Assembly (NCBI GenBank): GCA_001072465.1 | Contig: JVKM01000024.1 | Span: forward strand, 1-64,000 | Reading direction: 5' to 3' | DNA length: 64,000 nt | From: Xylanimonas cellulosilytica | Lineage (GTDB): Bacteria; Actinomycetota; Actinomycetes; Actinomycetales; Actinomycetaceae | In this document: piece by piece, positions 33,219 to 41,190 of the stretch | Position numbering within the stretch: the stretch's first letter is position 1 | Layout of the letters: each line of letters opens with the position of its first letter | The notes under the pieces: generated by a model | Told to the model about the DNA's origin: nothing | The model's input: the letters and a program-made list of their open reading frames with translations, nothing else | Database searches by the model: none | Position numbers and translations under genes: made by a program

Positions 33219-34268
33219 TCAGGCGCGAGGCGCCGCGATCAATGTGCCGATGGTGCTATATGGCGTGACCATCGTATCGGCTGCGACGCAGCCCTGACCG
33301 ATCCACGCGGTGGGAACCACACTGCGGTCCCCAATTTCCGCATCAATCAGCGTGGCGCTAGGACCGATTTCACAGCCGGTCCCAACGGTCGTTGTACCCC
33401 GCAGGCAGGTGCCGGGGTAGATGGTGGTGTCGGCGCCAACGCTCACGTCGACATCGATCCAGGTGGAGGCCGGGTCGACGATCGTCACACCGGCACGCAT
33501 GTGGGCCTCGCAGAGACGGCGGTTCATCTCGGCTCCGAGTTCGGCCAGCTGGACGCGGTCGTTCGCGCCCGCGCTCTGCCAGTGGTCGGTGAGCTCGAGG
33601 GCGCCCGCGGTACGCCCGGCAGGGGCCGCAGCTGCGAGGACATCGGTCAGGTAGACCTCGCCCTGATCGTTGTCGGTACCCAGGGAAGCCAGGGACGTGC
33701 GCAGGAAGTCCGCGTCGAAGGCATAGATGCCCGCGTTGATCTCGTTGATCGCGGCCTGTTCGGGGGTGGCGTCGCGCTGCTCAACGATCGCGGTGACCGT
33801 GCCCGAGGCGTCGCGGATGATGCGTCCGTAGCCGGTGGGGTCCTCAACGCGCGAGGTCAGGACGGTGACCGCGTGGCCCGCGCCCTCGTGGGTGGTGACC
33901 AGCTCAGCCAGGGTATCCGTGGACAGGAGGGGAACGTCGCCGTAGGTGACGACAATGGTGCCGGAGACGGGCTCGACGGCCTTATCGAGGGCCTCGAGGC
34001 CGCACTGGACGGCGCGGCCGGTGCCGGGGATCTCGTCCTGGTCTGCGATGATGGCGCTGGGCAGCACGCGCTCGATTTCGGCGGCGACGACGTCACGCTG
34101 ATGACGGACGACGGCGACCAGGTGCTCGGGGTCGAGGCCGTGGGCGGCGCGCAGGGCGTGTCCGATCATGGACAGGCCAGACAGGGGGTGAACGACCTTG
34201 GGGAGGGCAGATTTCATGCGCGTTCCCTGACCTGCGGCCAGGACGATGACGGCGGCGGGGCGAGACAT
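33219..34268 (-). CDS. glmU: GlmU-like UDP-GlcNAc pyrophosphorylase, short form lacking most of the acetyltransferase domain
   Basis: 349 aa. The uridyltransferase half (1 to about 230) is intact: VLAAGQGTRMKSALPKVVHPLSG, QCGLEAL, TYGDVPLL, EVYLTDV. The hexapeptide-repeat half starts normally (AGVTIVDPASTWIDVDVSVGADTTIYPG) but stops after about five coils, where full-length GlmU (about 450-495 aa) would enter the region holding its acetyltransferase Lys/His/Asn residues. prs follows 24 bp after the stop, so no lost tail is hidden downstream. It may make UDP-GlcNAc only from ready-made GlcNAc-1-phosphate. GAGGAGGAAC precedes the ATG. Confidence 0.85.
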   Translation of the reverse strand: MSRPAAVIVLAAGQGTRMKSALPKVVHPLSGLSMIGHALRAAHGLDPEHLVAVVRHQRDVVAAEIERVLPSAIIADQDEIPGTGRAVQCGLEALDKAVEPVSGTIVVTYGDVPLLSTDTLAELVTTHEGAGHAVTVLTSRVEDPTGYGRIIRDASGTVTAIVEQRDATPEQAAINEINAGIYAFDADFLRTSLASLGTDNDQGEVYLTDVLAAAAPAGRTAGALELTDHWQSAGANDRVQLAELGAEMNRRLCEAHMRAGVTIVDPASTWIDVDVSVGADTTIYPGTCLRGTTTVGTGCEIGPSATLIDAEIGDRSVVPTAWIGQGCVAADTMVTPYSTIGTLIAAPRA

Positions 34269-34308
34269 GTTCCTCCTCGGGGGTCTACGGTCCCATCGGG
34301 ACCGGTCG

Positions 34309-34379
34309 CTCCGCCCCTAGGATTCGAACCTAGACTAAAGGCACCAAAAACCTCTGTGCTGCCGTTACACCAAGGCGGA
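34309..34379 (-). tRNA. tRNA-Gln (UUG)
   Basis: A 71-nt cloverleaf on the minus strand: acceptor TCCGCCT with GGGCGGA, D stem GTGT/GCAC, anticodon stem GAGGT/GCCTT with loop TTTTGGT and anticodon TTG, T stem CTAGG/CCTAG with loop TTCGAAT, discriminator G. CCA is not encoded. Confidence 0.95.
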
Positions 34380-34478
34380 ATGCGTCCACTGTGATGATAC
34401 CTGCACCCCGCGCGCGCTTTCAAACGCGACCCCGCGCCCGCTGGGCGGTCCCCACGCTGTTCAGCCCGCACCTCGTGT

Positions 34479-34484
34479 GATACT
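34479..34484 (+). promoter_or_regulatory. -10 box, possible leaderless start of the TetR gene
   Basis: GATACT with an upstream TG (extended -10 form), six bases before ATG at 34491. Confidence 0.45.
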
Positions 34485-34490
34485 GGGGGC

Positions 34491-35123
34491 ATGGCTGAGA
34501 AGAGGACACGAATGAGCGGCTTCGCGCGCCGCGAGCAGTTGGTGGCCGTGGGACGTTCCCTGTTCGCAGAAAAGGGCTTCGGCGCGACCAGCGTCGAGGA
34601 GATCGCCGCCCGGGCGAAGGTCTCCAAGCCCGTGGTCTACGAGCACTTCGGAGGCAAGGAAGGCCTGTACGCGGTCGTCGTCGACCGCGAGGTGCAGGCC
34701 CTCATCTCTTCCCTGCAGTCGTCCCTGGAGTCCTCGGAGCGCCCACGCCTCATCCTGGAGAACGCGACCCTGGGCCTGCTCGACTACATCGAGCGCAACA
34801 CGGACGGCTTCCGCGTGCTCGTGCGCGACGCCCCCTCAGATCGCACGGCGGGTTCGTTCTCCTCGGTCATGGGCGACGTCGCGACCAGCGTCGAGCACAT
34901 CATCGCCGAGCAGTTCAAGCGCTCGGACTTCGACACCACCTGGTCTCCCCTGTACGCGCAGATGCTCGTCGGTCTCATCGCGCAGGTCGGCCAGTGGTGG
35001 CTGGACGACCGCCGCATGAAGAAGGACGAGGTCGCAGCCCACGTCGTCAACCTCATCTGGAACGGCCAGCGCGGCCTGCGCCCCCACCCCACGCTGCGGG
35101 TGCGCTCGGGCGACGGACGCTGA
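34491..35123 (+). CDS. TetR/AcrR-family transcriptional regulator
   Basis: 210 aa. N-terminal TetR HTH: RREQLVAVGRSLFAEKGFGATSVEEIAARAKVSKPVVYEHFGGKEGLYAVVV (about 10-62). The C-terminal ligand-binding domain is helical with no diagnostic motif. It stands alone, with no divergent efflux gene beside it, so target and ligand cannot be inferred from context. Confidence 0.92.
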   Translation: MAEKRTRMSGFARREQLVAVGRSLFAEKGFGATSVEEIAARAKVSKPVVYEHFGGKEGLYAVVVDREVQALISSLQSSLESSERPRLILENATLGLLDYIERNTDGFRVLVRDAPSDRTAGSFSSVMGDVATSVEHIIAEQFKRSDFDTTWSPLYAQMLVGLIAQVGQWWLDDRRMKKDEVAAHVVNLIWNGQRGLRPHPTLRVRSGDGR

Positions 35124-35144
35124 GTTTTTCGTTCACAACATACG

Positions 35145-35181
35145 ACGAGGCCGTGGCGGGTATTCCCAGCCACGGCCTCGT
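35145..35181. terminator. bidirectional terminator between the TetR and DUF1540 genes
   Basis: ACGAGGCCGTGGC pairs perfectly with GCCACGGCCTCGT across an 11-base loop, between convergent genes. Same ACGAGGCCG core as other terminators here. Confidence 0.85.
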
Positions 35182-35194
35182 TAGTGAGTCAGAC

Positions 35195-35470
35195 TCAGCG
35201 CGCCTCGTAGGAGAGGCAGTCTGCGGTGCCCGCGCCGACCGAGATGGAGGCAGCGGTGCACTCGAGGGCATTGTTGTGGGCGCAGTCGGCCTTCTGGCAG
35301 GCGCCGACAAAGGTCTCAGCCTTGCCGAGGCCGCCCTTGACGGTCAGCGGGATGAAGGTCGTGCAGGAGGTCGAGTAGCCGACGGTGATAGCGGCGGCTC
35401 CGCAGTTCTTCTCCTTGTTGTAGGAGCAGTCGGTGACGGAGCAGTCGAGGATGCGGGGCATATCTGCCAT
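35195..35470 (-). CDS. DUF1540 cysteine-rich protein
   Basis: 91 aa with two copies of the DUF1540 pattern: ILDCSVTDCSYNKEKNCGAAAITVG...CTTF and FVGACQKADCAHNNALECTAASISVG...DCLSY. Eight regularly spaced Cys residues suggest metal binding. Cytoplasmic, function unknown. AAAGGAC precedes the ATG by about eight bases. Confidence 0.87.
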   Translation of the reverse strand: MADMPRILDCSVTDCSYNKEKNCGAAAITVGYSTSCTTFIPLTVKGGLGKAETFVGACQKADCAHNNALECTAASISVGAGTADCLSYEAR

Positions 35471-35792
35471 TGGAGTGTCCTTTTCAACGTGGCCCCGTGG
35501 GGCCTCTTTGTAGCCGGTCGCGACCGGGGTGGCCGCGCTGTTGACTCCAGTGATACGCCTTTTCGCAACATATCCAAAACGTGGCGAGTTTTCGTTGAAA
35601 TTCCAATGGTGCTCGCGCGCCTTTCGGGGGCTATTTTCGCATTCACACCATCACTAATTACGCAAATAAATGCGGCATTTCTTTTGCGTAATTCGGATAG
35701 GTGAGCCTGCGCTGCGCGGGTGTGGCACGCCTACCCTGATCGGCTCTCACGCACGCAATCGCCCGCGCCGCGCGCCCCTCCGGGCTCGACCC
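35471..35792. other. intergenic region, no gene seen
   Basis: About 320 bases, AT-rich in the middle third. It must contain the promoter of the leftward DUF1540 gene. At about 35691-35704 it carries TTCGGATAGGTGAG, which resembles the 19-bp array unit at 44 kb. No tRNA, riboswitch or supported ORF. Confidence 0.4.
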
Positions 35793-36308
35793 TCAGCGCA
35801 CCCAGCGCCCCAGGAGGGCACCGCCCGAGGGATCGCGATAGGCCGCGACCAGATCATCAACGTCCATGAGGGCCACGCGAGCAAACTGATTGAGCTCATG
35901 ATGCTCCGGGAAGATGGTGCGCATATCCATCGGCAGGGGCACACCATCCATCGTTAGCCGCCCGGTGATGAGGCTGAGTTGTTCCACGCCCCAACGCCCA
36001 TCGAGGCCCTCCGCCTCGGAAGGTATGACAATCGGCGCCCACTCCAGTCGCCGCCGCGCCTCGCTGCCGATACGCAGGATCGCCCACCGGAGCATGAGGT
36101 CATGGTCGTTGCTGACGAAGTGAGGCCAACGCTCCTCGGCGTATTCACTCTCGCCGTAGAAGGACTGCGCGTCACTCCCATGCGTCTTCCACACGTGTCG
36201 CCAGCTGCGGCCACAGTCCCACGTGAGCGCCAGACCATCACCCTCACGCAGACGCACCTGGGCTCCCGCGCGCATCGCGAAGTCCATGAGTTCAGGCTGT
36301 GCCCACAT
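35793..36308 (-). CDS. probable immunity protein for the adjacent TNT-type toxin
   Basis: 171 aa from the ATG at 36308, which overlaps the toxin stop codon (TGATG), so the pair is translationally coupled; the frame is open upstream but would overlap the toxin. No signal peptide or membrane helix. Acidic and Trp-rich (ALTWDCGRSWRHVWKTHG; EYAEERWPHFVSNDHDLMLRWAILRIG). Position and size suit a cytoplasmic antitoxin of the Imm61 type, which accompanies TNT toxins, but the family match is not certain. Confidence 0.55.
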   Translation of the reverse strand: MWAQPELMDFAMRAGAQVRLREGDGLALTWDCGRSWRHVWKTHGSDAQSFYGESEYAEERWPHFVSNDHDLMLRWAILRIGSEARRRLEWAPIVIPSEAEGLDGRWGVEQLSLITGRLTMDGVPLPMDMRTIFPEHHELNQFARVALMDVDDLVAAYRDPSGGALLGRWVR

Positions 36309-36766
36309 CAGCGCACCACCTTCCCACCAAGGATCCCCAGTTTCAGACATTCGATGGCCGTCAGGGGCGTATCTCCCGCAAGAAATTGAACCTGGCGAGC
36401 ACCGCCGGGCAGATCGAACTGGGGAACATTGATGCCCGTTCGAATAGAGAATCCCTGCGGCAGACTCTTGATCTCATACTCATATATCGGATCGCGGAGC
36501 GCGAGAATGTCTTGGGCTCGCTCCTCGAAGTAATAGACCTGACCCTCACGATCGAGGGGGATGTGCCAGAAGTACTTGCCCGTAGGATATCCGAGACGAT
36601 CGACGTAGGGCCCGTATGCATCGACGTAGTCATCGAGGGACGTGAAGACCTCGACCGTCGAGCGATCCATGCGCGCGAGGACCGTGTCACTGTCGGGAAT
36701 GAAGCGGATAGTACCGGTATCGCGGAAACCGGGGGCATGAACGTCTGGAACATCCGAGAATGACAC
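36308..36766 (-). CDS. stand-alone TNT-domain protein (putative NAD(P)+ glycohydrolase toxin)
   Basis: 152 aa from a GTG at 36766 with AAGGAGG five bases upstream. The C-terminal 100 residues follow the TNT (tuberculosis necrotizing toxin) pattern: VDRLGYPTGKYFW, then YEYEI..LPQGFSIRTGINVPQFDLPGGARQVQFL, comparable to the DRFG...PGGGVQY block of mycobacterial TNT. The Arg of DRLG and the Gln of QVQF are kept, while the catalytic His position seems to be Tyr, so activity is open. No N-terminal delivery domain or signal peptide. Confidence 0.6.
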   Translation of the reverse strand: MSFSDVPDVHAPGFRDTGTIRFIPDSDTVLARMDRSTVEVFTSLDDYVDAYGPYVDRLGYPTGKYFWHIPLDREGQVYYFEERAQDILALRDPIYEYEIKSLPQGFSIRTGINVPQFDLPGGARQVQFLAGDTPLTAIECLKLGILGGKVVR

Positions 36767-36950
36767 GGGACCCTCCTTGAGCAATCAATCGGCTCCATTG
36801 TAGGCTGCACCGGCTGACACGACGAGCAGGCACGAGGCCGGTCACCTTTCCTCGTTCTCCAGGCAGCAGCACAGACACAGACACACCTCGCCCGCGCCAC
36901 CACAGGGCAGCGCGGGCGATTGCGGACCGGAGCAGTCAGTCAGGAAACGT

Positions 36951-38948
36951 TCACTTCGCGGACCAGAAACGCACCACGATCGTCGTGCCGTCGTCGGCCG
37001 GCTGCGAGCGCTCCAGATCGGCGACGTAGTCGTAGGAGCCGGAGAAGTCAGTCGACGTCGGCAGGTACTGGGGCAGGTCAGCGAGCGTCACGTTGTAGAC
37101 GCGCTTGCCACCCTCGACGGAGTACTCCATGTCGGGCGTGATCTCCACGCCGTCCGCCTTGGAGACCCAGTAGCGGTTAATCGTGCCGTGAGCGCCGCGC
37201 TCGTCGCGCTGGTACCAGTAGAGGCTGTAGTTCTCCGTCTCGGGGACAGTGCGCACGACCTGATCTCCCACCAGCACGTGGTTGACGATCTTTTCCTGCT
37301 GGGTGGCCACGGCCTCGTCGTCGCGCTTGTTGTCGCGCAGCGTGATGCCACGAGGGGACAGAGCGGAGCCGTCGAGGCCGAAGTCCGCGCGGATCTCCTC
37401 GGCGTAGGGGCGCACGATGAGGTTGTCCGAGACGGTGACGTTACGGATGTCGCCCTTCACTTCCTGGAAGTCGATCGCGCCGCGCGTGTTTCCGTAGAAG
37501 TCATTCGTGGTGCCCGAACGCACGAGCTTGTTGTGCGAGATCGAAATGCCGCCGTCCGTGTTCAGGTCGAAGTTGTGACCGTCGAACACGGTGTTGAGGC
37601 GGATGCCCGCGCCGGAGAAGTTGTTGACGATGAGGTTGTCCTTGATGACGTGGGACTTGCCGCCGAAGAGGCCGATGGCGGAGGCGCGCCAGCCCAGCTC
37701 GACGGTGTTGCCCACGAAGGAGTTGTGCTCGGCGATGCGCGCCTGGCTGTTGGTGGACTTGTCGATGCTCGACCACGAGGCCAGGCCATCGTCACCGTTG
37801 CCGCGCACCGAGGAGTTGCGAACCGTGGAGTTCGCCGTTCCCTGCGCGAAGTTGACGCCGTCGGCGAAGTTGTTGCGGATACGCGCGTTCTCGATGACCA
37901 TGCCGTCGGTGTAGGTCATCTGGCTGGCGTCCACGTAGTCGCCCATCCAGAAGCCGCACTCGAAGTGCTCGACCCACACGTTGGCGACGCGGGTGTTCGC
38001 GCCGGCGGAACCCGCGAAGCCCTTGTACTGAGCCTTCTCATCGAAGCGGGACTTCAGGTTCGAGGACATGTAGAAGTCGGTCATGGTCACGCCACCCACG
38101 CCGCGATTGAAGACGAAGCCGCCGCCGCCAGCCTGGTCGGAGGTGAAGCGCACGTTGGTGTGCCACATGCCCGCACCCTGGATGGTCAGGCCGGAGTGGT
38201 CCAGGCCGATCTTGCGGCCGAACTCCCACGTGCCCGCGGGAATGTAGACGGTCTTGGAGGAGGCCGCCGCCTGGTTCATGGCCCAGATGAGCGCGTCGGA
38301 GTCGTCGACGCCGTCGCCGGGCTTAGCTCCCTGGTAGTCTGCCACGCTCACGGCGCCTTCGGGTCGCTCGATGGCGGGCGCTGCCTGCTCGAGCTCAATG
38401 AAGTCGATGCCGTAGGCGTTCTGGTCGTCGCCAACCTTGACGATCTGAATATGATCATCCTTCTGGATCTGGCGGCCCAGGAGGGTATGGACCTCGTCGA
38501 AACGGAAGCGCGCCTTCCTACCGTCTCCCGGCTCGTCGTACACGTGGTCGCCGCCGACGTACTGCCAGGCCGTCTCGGAGGAGAGGTCGAGGGTCGCGAC
38601 GGTCTCGTTGTTCACGCGCACGTCGACACGACCGGAGGTGTGATCCGGCAGGGTGAAGCGCAGGCCGAGGGCATTGGCAGCGGTCGTCGCGGTGAAGTCC
38701 ACGGAAGAGTTCTTGCCGTTCAGAGCCACGTAGGACTGGCCCGAGGCCTCGATGGCCGTCGACTCGATATCATCCGAGCGCTCGAGCGTCGTCCCATCGG
38801 ATCGGCTCGCCTCCTCGGCCTCGTATCGCGTGTAGGGGACGGTCGCGCCGTACTGATCGTCGGCCGCGACCGCATTGGGGACCAGTGCGGGCACCAGCGC
38901 GATGACGCCGAGCAGGCCTGCTCCGGCGATAAATGGTCCGCGTTTCAT
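36951..38948 (-). CDS. secreted GH87-type alpha-1,3-glucanase with N-terminal CBM
   Basis: 665 aa from ATG 38948. Signal peptide (AGAGLLGVIALVPALVPNAVAA), a CBM6/35-like carbohydrate module (YTRYEAEEASRSDG to about 185), then a right-handed beta-helix starting VADYQGAKPGDGVDDSDALIWAM. ADGVNF (Asp363) and GNGDDGLASW (Asp386, Asp387) reproduce the 23/24-residue spacing of the three catalytic Asp residues known for GH87 mutanases. Such enzymes cut alpha-1,3-glucan, for example streptococcal mutan in plaque. No wall anchor, so released. The 63-codon upstream extension is not supported. Confidence 0.75.
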   Translation of the reverse strand: MKRGPFIAGAGLLGVIALVPALVPNAVAADDQYGATVPYTRYEAEEASRSDGTTLERSDDIESTAIEASGQSYVALNGKNSSVDFTATTAANALGLRFTLPDHTSGRVDVRVNNETVATLDLSSETAWQYVGGDHVYDEPGDGRKARFRFDEVHTLLGRQIQKDDHIQIVKVGDDQNAYGIDFIELEQAAPAIERPEGAVSVADYQGAKPGDGVDDSDALIWAMNQAAASSKTVYIPAGTWEFGRKIGLDHSGLTIQGAGMWHTNVRFTSDQAGGGGFVFNRGVGGVTMTDFYMSSNLKSRFDEKAQYKGFAGSAGANTRVANVWVEHFECGFWMGDYVDASQMTYTDGMVIENARIRNNFADGVNFAQGTANSTVRNSSVRGNGDDGLASWSSIDKSTNSQARIAEHNSFVGNTVELGWRASAIGLFGGKSHVIKDNLIVNNFSGAGIRLNTVFDGHNFDLNTDGGISISHNKLVRSGTTNDFYGNTRGAIDFQEVKGDIRNVTVSDNLIVRPYAEEIRADFGLDGSALSPRGITLRDNKRDDEAVATQQEKIVNHVLVGDQVVRTVPETENYSLYWYQRDERGAHGTINRYWVSKADGVEITPDMEYSVEGGKRVYNVTLADLPQYLPTSTDFSGSYDYVADLERSQPADDGTTIVVRFWSAK

Positions 38949-39255
38949 CTGACTCTCAAGCCTCTTTTCATGCCCTGAAGCGCGCTCGAAGCGCCGCTTC
39001 GCTCCTTGGTTCCACTTGTTGGAAGGAACCCGGGCACATAGTAGCGGAATCTGACCGCTGTCAAAGAGTTGCTCAGAAATTTTCCCAGTCAAGACCCTTG
39101 CAATACCAACAAATACGCAGCGGACCAATATTTGCACTGTAAATATGAATGTGAGATTCCGATAGCGCGGCAGGGATCGCGAATGAGGCGACGAGGCTTC
39201 GGCTGCTGCGTTTCAAGAGGCACTTACCCCTATCGACCACTACCCGCAGATCCGC
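38949..39255. promoter_or_regulatory. upstream region of the GH87 gene with a probable promoter
   Basis: About 300 bases, AT-richer than the flanks. On the minus strand TTGACA (39059-39064) and TACTAT (39038-39043) form a sigma70-like pair with a short 15-base spacer, about 90 bases before the start codon. The right part also holds the end region of the leftward ABC-F gene. No other gene seen. Confidence 0.45.
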
Positions 39256-41190
39256 TCACTCGAGCAAATCCGCCGCCTCGAGCCAGGCCTCCTCCAGCTC
39301 ATCCATCTCAGACAGAACGTCCTGGTGGGCCGCCGAGACCTTCGTCAGCTCGGACACCGCTGAGGGGTCCGTGGCCACCTGGATCGACAGCTTCTCCAGC
39401 TTCACCTCCAGGGACGAGGCCTCGGTGCGCAGGCGCTCCAGCTTGCGTTCGATGCGGGCCACTTCCTTCTTGGCCGCGCGCCGCGCCGCAGCGTCACTCA
39501 CGCCGCCGCGAGCGCTCCCCTGCCCCACACTCTCCTCGCCCGAGGAGGCGTCCGCGGGCTGCGCGGCGGAGCGGGAGGCGGAGCCGGCCTCGTCGGCGCG
39601 AGAGGACGAACCAAAGGCCCCGACATCGCCTGAGGCGCGCATCTGCAGATACTGTTCGACGCCGCCGGGCAGCGCGCGCACCTGGCCATCGCCGAGGAGG
39701 GCCACCTGGTGGTCGGTGACGCGCTCGAGGAGATAGCGGTCGTGGGAGACGACGACGAGGGTGCCTGGGAAGGTGTCGAGCAGGTCCTCCATCGAGGCCA
39801 GGGTGTCGGTGTCGAGGTCGTTCGTGGGCTCGTCGAGGAGCAGCACATTCGGCTGGCTCATGAGCAGGCGCATGAGCTGGAGGCGTCGGCGCTCACCACC
39901 GGAGATCTCGCTGATGCGCGTGTATGCGCGGGCGCGCGTGAATCCCATGCGCTCCGTCATCTGCGAGGCGCTGACCTCCTTGCCGTCCACGACGACGGTC
40001 TGGGCAACATCGGCAACGGCCTCGACGACGCGCATGTCGGCCAGGGCATCGAGCTCGTGCGTGTCCTGGGAGAGGGTCGCAACCTGGACGGTCTTGCCAC
40101 GCTTGACGCGCCCCGAGGTGGGCTCGAGGTCGCCGCGCAGCAGGTTCAGGATCGTCGTCTTGCCGGCACCATTGACGCCGACGATACCGACGCGCTCAGC
40201 GGGGGCGAGGCGCCACGTGACGCCCTCGAGGATGTCCAGGCGCGAGCCGTCGGGGCGCGTGAAGGACACGGAGACGTCCTCGAGGTCGATGACATCCTTG
40301 CCCAGGCGCGCGGTCGCCATCTTCACCAGCTCGACGGTGTCGCGCGGCGGCGGCACGTCGGCGATGAGGGCCTCGGCGGCGGCGATATGGAACTTCGGCT
40401 TCGAGGTGCGGGCGGGTGCCCCGCGGCGCAGCCACGCGAGCTCCTTGGTGAGCAGGTTGGCGCGCTTTGCGGCGGCCACGTCCGCCTGGCGCATGCGCTC
40501 GGCGCGGGCCAGCGTGTAGGCGGCGTATGAGCCGTCGTAGATTTCGACGTGCCCTGCGATCTGCGGGCGGTCGCCGCCCGGGTCGACGCCGGGGACGACC
40601 TCCCAGATCTGCTCGCACACGGCGTCGAGGAACCAGCGGTCGTGGGTGACGGCCAGGAGCGCGCCTGACGCGCCGGGGCGGGCGAATCGGGCGTTCAGGT
40701 GCGCGGCCAGCCAGGCCACGCCCTCGACGTCGAGGTGGTTGGTGGGCTCGTCCAGGCACACGATGTCGGCGGTGGCCGCGAGGACTCGGGCGAGCGCAAC
40801 GCGGCGGCGCTGACCGCCCGACAACGTGCCGACGAGGGCGGCGGGGTTGATGTCGGCGAGGAGTCCGGCGTGGATGTCACGCACGGCCGGGTCGGACGCC
40901 CACTCGTACTCCTCCATGCCGGGGTGAACGGCCTGAATGACGGTGTCCTCGGGGTTGAGGGTGTCCGCCTGGGTGAGGACGGCGACGCGTACACCGTCGC
41001 GGCGGGTCACCACTCCCCCGTCGGGCTCCTGCGTGCCGGCGACGATGCGCAGGAGCGTGGACTTTCCGGCGCCGTTGGGGCCGAGGATGCCGACGCGGCT
41101 GCCATCATCGAGGCCGACCGTGACCCCCTCAAGGAGCTTGCGCGAGCCCGCGAGGGCGCCGACGTTTTGGGTTCCGAGCAGGTGCGCCAT
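39256..41190 (-). CDS. ABC-F family ATPase (Uup/EttA-like)
   Basis: 644 aa, two fused ABC domains and no membrane segment. Domain 1: GPNGAGKSTLLRI, LSGGQRRRVALARVL, VCLDEPTNHLD. Domain 2: GVNGAGKTTILNLL, ISGGERRRLQLMRLL, LLLDEPTNDLD. A charged linker and a C-terminal coiled coil (KKEVARIERKLERLRTEASSLEVKLEKL) are typical of Uup-type translation or ribosome-associated factors. Its ATG overlaps the ispE stop (TGATG), so it is in the ispE operon. Confidence 0.9.
   Translation of the reverse strand: MAHLLGTQNVGALAGSRKLLEGVTVGLDDGSRVGILGPNGAGKSTLLRIVAGTQEPDGGVVTRRDGVRVAVLTQADTLNPEDTVIQAVHPGMEEYEWASDPAVRDIHAGLLADINPAALVGTLSGGQRRRVALARVLAATADIVCLDEPTNHLDVEGVAWLAAHLNARFARPGASGALLAVTHDRWFLDAVCEQIWEVVPGVDPGGDRPQIAGHVEIYDGSYAAYTLARAERMRQADVAAAKRANLLTKELAWLRRGAPARTSKPKFHIAAAEALIADVPPPRDTVELVKMATARLGKDVIDLEDVSVSFTRPDGSRLDILEGVTWRLAPAERVGIVGVNGAGKTTILNLLRGDLEPTSGRVKRGKTVQVATLSQDTHELDALADMRVVEAVADVAQTVVVDGKEVSASQMTERMGFTRARAYTRISEISGGERRRLQLMRLLMSQPNVLLLDEPTNDLDTDTLASMEDLLDTFPGTLVVVSHDRYLLERVTDHQVALLGDGQVRALPGGVEQYLQMRASGDVGAFGSSSRADEAGSASRSAAQPADASSGEESVGQGSARGGVSDAAARRAAKKEVARIERKLERLRTEASSLEVKLEKLSIQVATDPSAVSELTKVSAAHQDVLSEMDELEEAWLEAADLLE

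Noticed and set aside
33195-33260. frameshift hiding the rest of GlmU
   Set aside because: Only 24 bp separate the stop codon from the prs start, so there is no room for the missing 100 or more residues in any frame.
35691-35704. iron-box-like or array-unit-like site TTCGGATAGGTGAG
   Set aside because: A single imperfect copy without dyad symmetry; too weak to call a regulatory site, so mentioned only in the gap entry.
37188-38978. 596-aa rightward frame opposite the GH87 gene
   Set aside because: Antisense shadow with Val/Asp/Gly/His bias; the leftward frame has a signal peptide and catalytic motifs.
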